A stretch of DNA of 64,000 bases, from NCBI GenBank assembly GCA_038380795.1, contig CM076267.1, positions 8,105,501 through 8,169,500 on the forward strand. The letters are read 5' to 3'. The translations under genes and the position numbers were made by a program. Within the stretch, counting starts at the first letter, position 1. Every line of letters starts with the position of its first letter. Of the stretch, positions 47,783-60,800 are shown piece by piece. The notes under the pieces are model-generated. The model saw only the letters and a list, made by a program, of their open reading frames with translations. It was not told the origin of the DNA and did not search any database. Source of the stretch: Pyrocephalus nanus (taxonomy: Eukaryota > Chordata > Aves > Passeriformes > Tyrannidae).

Positions 47783-48016
47783 CAATAATAGTACATATGA
47801 AGTACATATCTGTAGTATAGGTACAGTATATATTTATGGAGGCTACTGTGTGCACTACAGTAAGATCATACAAAATAACAGAAAACAACAAAAAAAAAGT
47901 AAGAGCAGAATTCAAACAAGGTTTTGCAAATCCTGTTTTCTATAGAGAGCAACGTTTTCAGGTCTTCTGTTGTCTAGGACTGCTAGTCTGTGATTTTTTA
48001 AATTACACCATCACTT

Positions 48017-48022
48017 AATAAA
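48017..48022 (+). promoter_or_regulatory. candidate distal polyadenylation signal AATAAA
   Basis: Sense-strand AATAAA about 2.1 kb after the stop codon, the last of the cluster before composition shifts to more GC. Candidate for the longest 3' end. Confidence 0.3.
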
Positions 48023-50974
48023 TGCTCACCTGACAATACTGATGCTTTTCCTAAACCAACACAGTAAACAAGGTCCTAATCCAGTTGAATTCAGGGAGAT
48101 GTTTTCCCTGATTGGAGCCAAATGCTCATGAAGAAAGCACAAGCTGTGTGCACATGTTGAGATTTCTGCACGGACTGTGCACGCGGAGGATACGTGAAAA
48201 GGCTGATTCCCTCAGTATGTGCTGGCTGTTCATCTGGGACACAGCCACTCTGTGCTCAAGTTTTCTGTGCTTCACACTGAGCTGCATTTGGTTACCTGCA
48301 AAAGAAAACAAACAAGGCTTGTGTATTAGCAATAAGATTGTGCATGTGCTCAGGAAATACGTTATCCCACCTCTGTGGATCCACACCATGTCTCCTCCTT
48401 TTCCCATAGCTCTGTTTCAGGCCCCCATTCCCTACTCTTTCTACCTCAGCATCTCCCCTCCAATTTACCTGAATTCGAACGTGTTGTGAGGACATGGCCT
48501 TCTGTAAGAATGCCCTTGGCAGAACTGGTATGTTTGAAAAGTGTGTTATTGGAAATGTGGGCTATCTGTGTGGAAATTTAGTATGCTTTAATGTTTTTAT
48601 TATTTCTTACACCATCCTAGAAATACAGGTATTTTTATATAAATGTGTATACAAGGGTGAACATCAGACCCAGATTAATTGCTTTTAGTGACATTTTTAT
48701 GTATGTGTTGAATCCAGATATTGCAAAAGTGTTTGCAGGTGCAGGCTCCGATTCTAGTTAGACTAAAGAATTTGGTGTAAGGCATCCCTTTACTTTTGCT
48801 AATAATTCTTCCACTTACAGCACAACTGAACAGATGCTACATACGTAACTAATGGCAGTCATTAATTAGCCCGTGAGGTCTCTAGTATTGATCAATAATT
48901 AGGACACATTGCACCAAAATAGCGTGAAAAACATAGACTTTTTGTAGCTTGTCATTTGTTAAACACCATGATGACACTTTAGGTCTGAAAAATTACTATT
49001 TGATTCACCTGTCCTTAAAATATGACACTTAATAGACTAGACCTATTAATTTATGGAAAGCTAGGGAATCAGCATATCCATTTACTGCTTACTAGAGCGT
49101 ATCTTTACCTTCTTGATTTCTTCTCTCCTTTTTCTGGCATTACAACTTGCAAAATCTATGAAACCTGTAGGTCATACTGAGATTTCAACTATATTACAAA
49201 ATTGGGAGTAACTGCATGCCAACTGGAATATTTTCTCCAGATTGTGGAGTACAAAGAAAGGCTGATTATTTTTTAAAATAATTTATTTAATCTTTTTGCA
49301 GCAAGGACAGAATTATTTATTACCTGATCAACGTCTGCTATGATTTGTTATTACCAACTGTTCACTGCTTCTCAGTTTTTGGCATATGGTAGATCTCCCC
49401 GTGTCTGAAAATGAAGATGATTGCCTCTGTTCTCTCAGCTCTGGCACTCTGAGTATGGAGTTAGTTAGCTTCATTTAGTTGAGGAATTGTGCCTTTTAAG
49501 ACAGAAGAGCTTGTATTTGATCTGAAGCCAAAGGTTCTCCATGGAAACTTGGAATGTTGAGTGTTGGCTCCTTTAATAAAACGCAGAGGATACAAGGTGT
49601 GACCTGGTATCCCTCCTTGCAGGTTTATCAGACACTGCTGAAGAAACTGAGGCAAGAGGAAGACTGACCCAAAGATACCGAGCACCACTTCCTTTTGCAC
49701 AGTCTGGAAGCTCACAGGCAAGGTGCAGCCGTCCAGGCATTTTGTATTTACTTCAGATAACTCCTCCTGGCATGTCAGTTGCCTCCGGGAAAGAAGAACC
49801 TCTCCGGCATTGATTACTGGTGCATCTTCTGCAAAACGTCTTTCTGTGCCATTAAGATTGCTTCTCTTTATCCCCTTAATGAATTCAAGAGTGCTTCAGA
49901 GAATGAGGAGCTCATGGGATGTGGCTAAGGGGAGTCACAACTTCCAAGGTGCCTGGAGCTTTGAAAAGAAAAGAAAGGATTTAGTTAAACTTCTGTCTGT
50001 TGAATTTCATACATGAAAGTCGAGAAGAAGCCTGGCATCAAGGAGGTAGGTGGATGGCAAGTGTTAGTGATTCACTCACCAGGCAGGTAAAATAACATGC
50101 ATCTTATAAAATAAGTGCTTGTCTTCCAATGTCTGGAAATTAGTGTTGTAGGTAAAGTTGATCAGGCATTTGGAAGGGATTAAGGAAATTAAACCACCTG
50201 AGCATATGCAGTCCAAAGTTTCCATTAAAGGAGACCAGACTTCTTTCCTTTATAATTAGTTTAGAAATCCAATATCCTACTTTTACGTAAGTAGAACTTG
50301 AAAACAACAAAATTGATTTAATAATGCCTGTACCCCATGAGAACACAAATGATACAGATACAATTCTTTTAATTAAAATATCCTATAAAGTGGTAACCGT
50401 CCTTTTTTAGATTTCATGACCAAAGAAAAAACAAAACAAAAAATAAAAGCTCCTGATTGATAAAACCAGCAGAGGGACTATAATTGGTAGGGAGATGCTC
50501 ACGAAATATTTCCCTAAGGAAAATCATGTTTTCTGCTGTAGTGCATTTTTGTGTCATAAGTGAGCTGAGGGTTCAGCTGTCAGAGGTGCTTCTAAGGGAA
50601 TGTTGATGCTGACACACAGGTGATGTCCAGAGGCTCAGGTGGGGAGCAAGTACCTGCACAGGCAGGTGTTCCCATCCTGCAGACAGTGCAGAACCTTCAC
50701 AGCTCTGTGAAGGGCAGTTATAGTCTGAGATTTTAGTCTGTTAAGCAACACAATTGATAGGCTAAGGCATGAAACTGTTACCTCGGGAATAAGAAGAATA
50801 TTGTTAAAAAATGACTAAGCAATATGGTCATGGTGCTGTTCTCCAGTTTGTCAGAGGTGAGGAAGGGGAGCTTGGCCAGGGCACACAGTGACTGGCTCCA
50901 CACATCCAGCTGAGAGACCAGCTGGCAGCAATTAGAGCTCTGGTGGTGTCTGTAAATGCTCTGACATTGCTGTG

Positions 50975-50989
50975 AAAAAAAAAAAAAAA
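50975..50989. repeat. poly(A) tract, 15 nt
   Basis: 15 uninterrupted A in intergenic sequence. Confidence 0.85.
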
Positions 50990-51748
50990 GGAGAGGGCAT
51001 ATAGTGCATGGACAGAATATCTTGCCTCTGATAGTGTTTCAGAAGAGCTGCTTTAGTAAAATGGGCTGATGAAGAACAAAGCACTCCTGAAGAACTGTCT
51101 TGGTTTGTTCCACCTCTCAGCCTTTTCCTGGAACATAAATTTGACAAATCAAATAATGTGTAGGATCCATTCTTAGGAGGTTTTCAGCACCATTAGGAGA
51201 GTGGTAAGAAAGAAGAGTATTCTGAGGAGACAAGCAAAGAGGCATTTTGTTGCTCTATTCAGAGCTGTTGCTCTGTTTTAAAGTGGTGCAGTGGTAACCT
51301 TAGAGACAAATGTAGCCAATGCTTGATTCAATAAACTTTCAACTAAGGCAGGAGAACTGGATCGTTCAGTTATTTGCACAAAAGAGTGATTAATTACATG
51401 GTTTCTTACGGATTTTTAGTCCTGTGTTTGATTTATATCCTACATTTCAGACAGTCATTATAAAGTAGAAATTGTTAAATATAATTCCACATTTGAAATA
51501 GGCAGTTACAGTAAAACATTTCATTTTCCAAAACAGTGAAAACTGTTGCATTTAAAGGTATTTACATTGTCAAGTTAATTGTTCTTCTTTTTGGGTAGTA
51601 GTGGACACTGAATTTGTTGGACTGATGGGTTTTTAAATTGAAGTGGAAATTGTACTGAACTTGGACAGAGGGGCTTATCTGTTTTTGTAGGAATTGCTTG
51701 TGGAAATACAGTGAATCTGAATACCAGTGAAATATATGAAGGAGGTTT

Positions 51749-51790
51749 TATAGAACATCATATGAAAAGTATAAAACATCGTATGAAAAA
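51749..51790. repeat. 21-bp tandem duplication, 18 of 21 identical
   Basis: Two adjacent copies (51749-51769 and 51770-51790) of a unit of the form TATARAACATCRTATGAAAAR, differing at three A/G positions. Confidence 0.8.
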
Positions 51791-52057
51791 ACCTAGGAAG
51801 TTGAGGACCACAAAGGAAAAGTACAGTCATTTGGCAGTGTAATCAGCATTAAGCAAAGCAAAGAAAAGGCAGTGTGGAAAATTGATTTAGGCAGGACTTT
51901 CTTGCTTAAAGGGAGCACTGTGAGAGAGCATATCAAATTTTGCAGCTTTGCTTTATCCTACATTTTTTTTGTTCAATAAGTTGTTTCTGAGGTGGGGCTG
52001 GAAGCAAGTGTGAGGAGACTTTTCCAAGGACCCAAGTGCCTATCAGTACATTTTCTT

Positions 52058-52100
52058 AAAAAAACAAACAAACAAACAAAACAAAACAAACAAAAAAACC
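52058..52100. repeat. (AAAC)n simple repeat
   Basis: A/C-only tract dominated by AAAC units, followed by CCTCACCAC. Confidence 0.9.
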
Positions 52101-52641
52101 CTCACCACATTTGAAAAATCAAAGCCCAGAGAGTAAGCTAGGAGTTAGCAATAACAAATTGGAAGAGCAGGAGATTCAGCTGATTGCAAGGAGTGGCACA
52201 GTGCTTCATGAAGAGGCCTCAGAACAGTGGGAAAACAGAGCAAGGTGCTATGTTTACCCCAAGTGAAGAAATTGAAATGTGGTTCATAAACAACACTGGG
52301 ACGAGACTCTTTCTGTCTTATCATGATACGATGAGAAGTTCTAATTCCTTTGTTATGCTAATGATTATTCACTCACTATAGCAGAGACCAGACTGGAGAG
52401 GTTGAGTGCTGGACCCATCTGGTGCTATGTAGGTGCACAACGCTGCACCTGACAAGAATGATATGTCAGAGTCTTCTCTTAATGTTTGACTTCCTCTCCC
52501 ATGCCACTAGAGAAGGGTTTAAGAGCAGCCATGGCAGGGGGAACATTGGCAGTGGCAGCAGCCTAAAAGCCTCCTTGGGAAAGGTGGAAGAGAAAGGGAG
52601 CTGTGTGGTTGAAAAGAGAGCCTTCTCTGCTTGCCCTTCTT

Positions 52642-52676
52642 GGGGAAAGGGATTATGTCCAGGGAAGGGTTTGGGG
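52642..52676 (+). other. G-quadruplex motif, intergenic
   Basis: Five G-runs (52642-52645, 52649-52651, 52662-52664, 52667-52669, 52673-52676) with loops of 3, 10, 2 and 3 nt, inside a GC-richer patch. No gene start can be assigned to it. Confidence 0.5.
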
Positions 52677-54126
52677 TGATATTTGAGGCAGGAAGAAGCT
52701 GGTTCTCACGTCTCCTCTTGTTGCTCCTGCAGTGTTTTTCTGGAGCCAGTGGGTGTTGAAATCCTGCTCTTCCAAGGGAAAAAGTTTCCAAAAGTGGCTC
52801 TTGGAATCTGCTCATGACCCTAAAGTGTTTGGGAAGTAGATGTTAGAACTTGACTGTGGGAGAAGCCAGCACCTCCAGTTCTTCACACACTTTTTACTCA
52901 GCAGGGAAAGTAACCTTAGTGGAATCTACACAGGAGCAGTGCTTCTCTGCCCTGTATTGTGAGCCAGCTGGAGGCAGAACTAGAGCTTATCCAACCGTGG
53001 ATCAGTTATGGTTTTTTCCCTGACTTCTAATACTATTTTGTTGTCAATAATTATGTCTTTCTCTGATTCTTAAGATGCATCACAACTTTACATATACCAA
53101 ACTAGTTGTACATTTTAACTGCATTTCTGTTAAGAATTGGTTTCCTAGCATGCTCAAAGTCTATGTACACACTGCCATAACTGGGCTCTCCATCCTCCCA
53201 AAGAAACCCTTCTGCTGCTCTGCCCAAAATCTTGTTTATGTGCAAGGAGGAATCACTTCATGTACAAAGACAATCTACTGTTAGCAAGCAGTAATACATA
53301 CTTTCTCCTGCTCATGACACTTATTAAGCCTTTGGGACTCTGACATCATTATCTGGCTAGAGCAAATCTTGTCTGCAGGGACAGTGTCCAGAACAAAGAG
53401 GGGCTGTGATTTTGGTGGGAGGCTGGAATGGCTGGGGCTGCCAGGAGCAGGGAGCCGAGGGGATGTCAGGGTTTTGTCTCTTCTGGCTCTGGCCCTTCAC
53501 TTCCTTGGAACCCTGAAGCAGTCAAGAGTCCCAGGTGCTGCAAATCAGGAGCCTCTACCCATTTCCATCTGCTCCAATCATCTTTTGGTTCTCCCAAGAC
53601 TTGGGTGCAGTGCCTGCCTCTTGTGCTACATTGGTTGGTCCGCTCCCAGGCAGAGTCTCTGCTGGGACTTTGAGAGGCTCCACAAAAGGCCGTGTTGTGA
53701 CACCCAGTTATCCCATGCACATGCCTGCCATGAGCTTTTGAAATGCTTTTGCCACGTTTGGCATGAATTTCCATTGCTCTCTCTACTTCATCTGTGCCTG
53801 CAGAGTAGTCCCTATAGGTGATGCCTTCCTGCTTATACCGCACTTACCTTCTCTGCCACAGCTCATTGCATTTTTCCTTAACTGAATTTGTAAACTTTCT
53901 GGAGGGGTTTGCAAACACCAGGTGTGACTGTGTTTGCATTGGGCAGAGTGTGCTGCTGAGGCACATATTTACATATTTAATGCAAATCTGCAATTACCTT
54001 ATGGGGTAACAATGTCTACTGTGTTTGGGCAAAGGGTGGCAAATACTCTGCACAGTTATCCACTACTGGATATGGTGCAAAACCTATAGCTCTTATTTAT
54101 TTATTTTGAGCGTCTTCACAGAATGC

Positions 54127-54186
54127 ACATTGCAAATACATTGTGAGAGAACTGTAACATTGCAAATCCCCTGTGAGAGGGCTGTT
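54127..54186. repeat. 30-bp tandem duplication, 24 of 30 identical
   Basis: Two head-to-tail copies (54127-54156, 54157-54186), both starting ACATTGCAAAT and containing TGTGAGAG. Because the period is a multiple of three, it shows up as a peptide repeat in an otherwise meaningless open frame. Confidence 0.8.
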
Positions 54187-57100
54187 GACCTGCAAGCAGG
54201 GTTGTTGCCTATGTCTTCTGTGAGGTTTTTTTCCAGCTGAAGTGGTACAAAGTGAAGAGTCATTAAATCCTGATGGTAAGGACCTGTCTGTGTCAGCTAC
54301 TTGAGACTGGCAGGGATGAACCACTCCTCACTTCTGCTGAGGGGATGAATCAAGGATATCTGCCATATCTTGCCCCTTCAGTCTGCGAAAGAGGGACAAT
54401 AAGAAGCAAACCAAATCTCTTCTGGTAGTTCAGTTTAGGATTATAGGTTTGATGAAAAAATAATAAGTCAACTTGAGCATTTTAAAAATTGATTCAGTGA
54501 TAAGTATCCACTTTTTTGCAAACCAGTATTTTTTATAGTTTAATCCATCTGCAGAGCTAACTTTGACTGTCAATTAGCATTTTTCAGCATACCAGTCTTG
54601 GTTGCTCCATAACTGTCATGGTGTGAGTACAGCACTCTGGGAAGGGAAGAGAGCATATCTCTGAAATACTGATACACAAACTGCATTATAAAATATGGCC
54701 GGTGATCAATTTGAAAGATTTAAGGGTACTTCTCTAGCATCCCAGCTGAAGCTTGTAATTTCTACAGATAAATATTGATGTTGTTGCCATAGAAGCCTTC
54801 AATTCTCCATCAGTCTCTTATTTGGATTTTTCTCTGTGACAGGCTTTGGGGGTGAGGGGAAATACATGAGTATACATTAATAGGAAACAAAGGAATGCTT
54901 TGTAACACACACTTAGGATGTGTCACGCTGTTGAGTGTTGCCCCTGTAATACTGGTTTCCGGTTCCATTAGTTTAAATTTTTCTGAAACCAACTATTGAA
55001 TCCAAGGAAAACATATCTGCACTTCATCCAGCTACTGCAGTGGGAGTCTGGAGCTACAAACATTTTGTTTGTAGATGAAGAAAAACAACTTGATGCACGC
55101 TGAGATATCCTGGTATATTTTCATATAAATGTATAAAAAAATATTGGTGCTAATTCAAGATATCTGTGTATTCTGAATATCAGTTTAAGAGGGCATGTCT
55201 GGAAGGAGTGGGAACAGCGTTTCAATTCTTTCACCCTTTTTTATATCACTTGTACAGGCTGCTTATTATGGATGCTGTACTGCATTTTGTTCTGTCCCAA
55301 TTAACCTGCCACCTTCTCTAAATGAAGCTTGTACAAATGTTGCCATGCATGACCACCAAATGTCACTGCACCTCAGCAAACTCGACAGAGGGTTGGCTGT
55401 TTTATGTTTTCTTTATTATAGCACTAAATTGATTATTTATACATTGATTGTTAGAGCAAGTTCATCAATTTAATGCTGTAATAAACTTGGCACTGAGTAT
55501 AGTTTTAAACATGTCAAAGTATAAAAATATGCATATGACTGGACCTTTCTGAATTACAAGAATGTGAACCAGACAGAGAGCAAAAACTGTAAGCTATTTG
55601 TGACATTTAATAGCCATATTAAAATCCCTAATAATAAATGACAAGGTAATTAAGGTGGAAAAAATATCCCAACGAAAGTGGCTTAAGCAATTACAATAAT
55701 GTCATGGAAGTAAAAGAACACATCCAACTTGAGCAGGATCTCAGATTGTCCAAGTAAATTGATTATTCAGATTATCAATGTCTCATTTAAGTATCTCCAT
55801 CTGTACAATGTAATGTATGAACTGGCACGTCTGACCATTTTAAGAGATGCAGAGAATTATAAACTCCCCTGGGTGATGCAGAAATGTATCTACAGGTGAT
55901 GCAGGTAGCATGGATACAGAATAAATTAACATGGTTGAAGATAAAAGGGAATGAGGCTTTGTACAATTGCTGCTTTGTGGGAAATCTGGGACATACCCAA
56001 ATTTCTGAAGAATCTAAACCCAGACCTAGGGGTTTATGTATAGATAGGAAGGTTATATTGACATAATTGCATATTTATAAGATAAAAAAATTTTAGGAGT
56101 CATTTATCCCGCACACCTTACTGCTGCTCCCCCTTCTGTTTTCTTCTGTTTTTTAATTACTCTGTTATTTTATATTCATGTTGTTCCTTAACTTGCATCA
56201 TACTTCTTTTCAGACAGACAGAAGCTGTACTGCCCATCTTTATGGGTGAAAGCATTTGCACAAAGTTTTTCAGAAGAACATGGCTACACCAAACTTCTAA
56301 CTCTCTCCAGGTGAATGCAGTAACACTTTATTACACATCTCAAAATGCCTACAGTGGGAAACTAAAATTCTGCTGGAGATCATAAACTTTAAAACCCCCA
56401 CTTTTATGATGAAATACAGTGCCCAGAGGAAAATATCCAGAGAATTGACCTGTTCTCTTCCTCCTTCCTTCCTGCACATGTACGCTCTTTTTGTCCTTCA
56501 GAACCAGAGAGGGCTCACATGTGAGCTCCTTAGCTGGTTAAAATGCAAGAGATATACAGCACAAAGGCTTTTGATGGATAGCTCAGGAAAGAGATAATCT
56601 TGGTACTTAATTTGTTTCTATAGCAATTAGTTTTTAAAACTGCATAAAGCATAAAGGCTAAATTTTTCCGAATATAATTGCTCTTAAAACATGTTCAAGC
56701 AAAATATTATCCTGCCTAGCTGATTGTCTTAACATCTTTGCAGTTGGATTCCTGTGCATTAATACTACTTAGATTTCCTTTCTGAGTCTCTCATTCAGAA
56801 TAACACTTCAATTTAGAGCAGCTAAAGATAGGAGTATGGAAGTTATCCTCTTGCTCCCTGCCCATTAGCCCTCCTCAGTCTTGCTGCACCCACCATCAGT
56901 CCTGCAGCTCAGAGCTCTGTGGTGGGATTTTGGCAAGCATGAATCCTGCTATGTTTGTGGCTCTGTAAGAAGTCTTGTAACAGTGCCAGTGATTCTCAAA
57001 GAGTTGCAGTCAAAGGCCCGTGAAGTCAGCAGGTACCTTGCAGTTGCCTTCAAGGGTTTGGATCAGACCTGTCCTGCTCTCTTGTCCAAAATTCCCTGCC

Positions 57101-57684
57101 CTAATCTGGTGCAAATTGTTCAGTGACAACATGGAACCACGTTGATCTGATTACAAAGTACTGGAAAAATACTACTGAAGAGTTCTTTTATTGCCTTTGA
57201 GAGAAGAAAATCACCTATTGTATGTGCAGAGGTACTTTCCTCTGCATCTGAATGTGCTCGAGGAGACTAGAGGTTTCTGGATTTGAGCTCAAGTGAAGCC
57301 AGTGCAAACTCCAGTGGAGATTGATAGACTCAGTATTGTTCTCTTCTGCAGATAACTTATGTGAGGCAATGACTTCTAACTTGGCCTGTTCTGTCCTGCA
57401 ACAGGGGAAATCTTTTGCTATGTGCTGTGTGCATGCTCCTTCTGCCAGAATGAAAGTATTAAGTGTGGAACTTCGAGCCTTGCTTACCCATTTGCAAATA
57501 ACTCCTAAAGAGGAGTGGTAAGGGTTAGTAATGTTTGAGACAATTTAGTTTGACTCGTGTTCCCAGTCTCCCTAATCTCTTTCTCACCACAGTTAAGCAG
57601 AACTCTTCCAACCTGCAAGACCAAGCTACTGTGTGCAGTGGAATTGCAAAGAGAACTGTTCTTCCAAACTACGTTAGACCCTGG

Positions 57685-57848
57685 GGAAGAGGTCACAGCA
57701 CCAAGCCTGAAAGAGTTCCAGAAGCGTTTGGATAATGCTGGTCAGGCACATGGTGTGACTTTGGGGATGGTTCCTGTGCAGGGCTGGGAGCTGAACTCAG
57801 TGATCCTTCTGGGTCCCTTCCAACTCAGCGTATTCTGTGACTCTGTGA
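57685..57848 (+). mobile_element. CR1 LINE, 5'-truncated 3' end
   Basis: The end of a chicken-repeat-1 retrotransposon in the + orientation. Recognisable blocks in order: GGTCACAGCACCAAGCCTG, GAGTTCCAGAAGCGTTTGGA, the TGTGCAGGGCTGGGAGCTG segment, GATCCTTCTGGGTCCCTTCC-AACTC, and the terminal short repeats ATTCTGTGACTCTGTGA (57832-57848). CR1 copies are typically truncated at the 5' end, as here. Type is closest to the CR1 variants with a final GGGTCCCTTCCAACTC; I cannot fix the subfamily. The left limit is approximate. Confidence 0.9.
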
Positions 57849-60800
57849 AGTTTACATCATAAATATCCAAATATATCACAATTTACATTTCACAATTTAC
57901 AATATAGCATAGTAAGAACACTGCCTAACTACTAGAGTTTCGGGTTCCCTGTATGTGAAGAAGAGTATTAGGCACACAGTGATGTGAAAATGCACAGAAA
58001 AGGAGTGATTGAGTAACTTACCTTAAACACTTCAGCATATTGGCATACTGCCTGTTTATGCTGTGCCAACAGAGTTTTTGGGGGGGTAAAGGAAAAATAA
58101 ATTGTCTGCATTATACGTATGGTTAAATAATTATTTGTATTGATTCTCAGAGCATTTATGTTCAGCAGAAGTGGAGTGTGTTACCACTGTGAATTGCAAT
58201 CTGTCTTATCATAAGGTGGGACTAAAACACAAGAGAAACTTGTCACTACCTTGCTACTCCCAGATGAGCATCTCTTGGATGCCTGGTGAGACTGGAGTAT
58301 GGGAGGGCAGGTAAACACAGTGATCTGATCGATGGCTGATAACAAGGTTGAGCGCTGTGTTTGAACAGTAAATGATTAGCAAAGAGAAGGAAGAATGAGC
58401 AGTTATCACGGTAATTAGGTGGCCCAGAAAAAAGTTAAACAACAAAATATCTTTTTCCTTCAGGGGCTGCTTTGTTTCGTCACATCTGTTGTGATTGCTG
58501 CCTTTTTCGTGTCTATATGCTGGGGGAAAACCTGCCCCTGCTCTCCTCATTACCCATAGACAGAAATGCCTTCTAGTTGGTATCTGCAATGGGAAATCAC
58601 ATAGACTGTTTAAATTAATCCATTTTGCAGGGTATGTGTGGCAGCACCACTTCAATGTAAATGGATATTTTGGCTCCCTCTGCTATGTTTAATCAGTGAC
58701 AATTTTTAAACAGTCTCTATGGAAGCAAACTATCCTCCTCCTTGGCAGTGTTAGGGCTGCTGGCACTCAGCTGCTGTGGAAAGTCCTGTGGGATCCAGAG
58801 GTGAAACATCCCTGAGCTGGAAGTCTCTTTGTGTGCACCACACAGGATGTGGGGTTGTCATTGAGTGTCAGTCTTCCAACATCAGAAATGAACTTTGAAT
58901 CTGACCTTGAGTTGGTCTAGAAAAAAAAAGGTTGCACCTGATCTGCCAGAGAAATTATCAGAGAGTTGATCTGTTTGGTCCTGCTTATGGGAAGTAACTA
59001 TCAAGTTCTATGCAGGTGGAGGCTTTAGTTGCTGTTTCTGAGGATGTTTCTTCAGAATGAGTAGGAAAAGATTTTCTGGATTCCTTGGGTGAATGAATCC
59101 ACCCGTGTTTTATCTCCAAACACAAGAAAAACCCTTCCTTTGGTGTTTATATAGACACTTCTACCTGTGTAAGAGATTGAAACGCTGCCGCCTCAAGAGA
59201 TCGAAGGTCTCTGACAGCAGCAATCAGTGGTATAAAAAATGAAGTATGGTTTTCAACACTTACTCATTCGTAAGGTTCCCTCAGTGACATCCCTGCTGTC
59301 TCTTTAGGAAGCATCTCTAGATGAACACATTTTTTTCTCCTGCTGTTGACAGGTCTGTTTTCTGCCAAAATTTTATTTTCAGGAGACATACTTGCCTATT
59401 ATTTTGAGCTCTTTATCCTGATGAAAACTAATGAGATAAACTGATGCTCCCTCATTTGATGGGCACTCAAAATGTGTAGCCCCTGGCAGTATTCATGACT
59501 AGTCCTCCCAGCAATCAATACCATGAGCCAAGTTCCCTGGGAATTATGGCTGCTTTGTGAGATGCTTCTCCCATGATCTTTTCTTAAGTTCTGCTCAACT
59601 TGAGTGGATTGACGGTGCTGATTTGCCAGAGCCACAGGGGCTCAGGGTAAGCCACGGTCTTCTCATGACACTGGTGAGTTCAGGGAAGCAAAGTAGCCAG
59701 AATATCAGTGGGTTGACAAATCATTTTCAGTCATGCTGGGAACCCCCGTGGGGCTCTGCTGCCTTAGAGAGTTGTCTTGAGCAAGGGGGCAGAGGGAGGA
59801 CTGTAACAGGATTTGTTTTGTCTGTAATGGCTTTGAGTGGAGATCCTTGAAGACACTCTAATTTGCATGTTAATCTATATTGGCCCACCATTTCGATGGC
59901 TTGGGTTTGTATTCACAGGTGTTCAGAGGTAAGCAAGGTCTTACATATAACAGGCATGTGTGCACATCACAGATTGGTGATGTGTAGTAAAAAGAATATA
60001 AAATGAGAGGTCAGTATTTGTTTTAATAACAAAAAGGACAGAGGCCATTTGGGGCAAATTCCCTCACTCGTTTGAATGGTCCTTTTATCAGATTTTGGTA
60101 TCTCACTCACATCTGCAGTGCACAATACCTTTTTTTGCACAGTTTTTTCTGTCTCATTCCTGAGGGCTTGATAGACTCACTCGTATGAAACTTTATAACA
60201 GCTGTGTGGATTTCCTATGGATTCACTCTTCTCAAAACCTGATTCAGTGTTTTGCATGGATGCAAATTAGCACTTTGGCCAGCCAAAGGAGGCAGCTACA
60301 TGCACAATCCAGCTGCTTCTATACACTCTGCTCCTCTGCTCTGAAATACTCCCCTCTGAGCTGGTGTCCATGGTGCCACTGCTCACTCCTCCCTGCTGCT
60401 CTGCAAGTGTGAGTCTGGAGGAGATAGCCTGTCATTACTGGGTGAGTAGAAGGGCTAACTATGTGTATGCACTGCTCTGCTCATTGATGGAGTGACACAA
60501 ATGTTGTTAGAGACAGTCAGTACCATGGATGTGATTGCTCAGAGTTGTATTTTCTGCTTTCTACCATCTGCTGTAGGTATTTCAGGATGCAAAAATCCTC
60601 AAAGCACAAACTGCTTCACCCACGAAGTCTACACTGCTGAATTGGTGTTGTGTTGTGATCTTCAGGAATCTAAATTAGCTTTCAGATGGGATAGACAGGA
60701 AATCTTCAAAAGAAAAAAAGCAGAATTATTTCCAATATTACATGATAATCACTGCTTGAGGGTAGGCTTGTGAATTTAGGCTGCTAAATACTAATGCAGA

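Larger units (their letters stand above)
45935..48022 (+). other. DPP10: probable DPP10 3' untranslated region
   Basis: AT-rich sequence after the stop codon with no coding exon. AATAAA hexamers occur at 45980, 45992, 46085, 46433, 47214 and 48017, so the transcript could end after a few dozen bases or extend about 2 kb. Mammalian DPP10 has a long 3' UTR, which favours a distal end, but the far limit given here is a guess taken from the last AATAAA in the cluster. A perfect 9-bp hairpin lies at 47757-47782. Confidence 0.5.
48023..57684. other. intergenic sequence downstream of DPP10
   Basis: No gene supported. Composition alternates between AT-rich sequence and GC-richer patches (for example 52530-52760 and 53380-53760). 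Open frames, the longest 150 codons at 53369-53821, overlap frames of similar length on both strands and resemble no family. In mammals DPP10 is followed by a gene desert, which fits. Small elements inside are listed separately. Confidence 0.7.

Noticed and set aside
53369..53821. 150-codon open frame on the + strand, longest in the window
   Set aside because: Frames of similar length overlap it on both strands in a GC-richer patch, there is no recognisable domain, and vertebrate genes are rarely one uninterrupted frame of this kind.
48023..57684. A second gene downstream of DPP10
   Set aside because: I found no run of frames with splice sites and family similarity on either strand.
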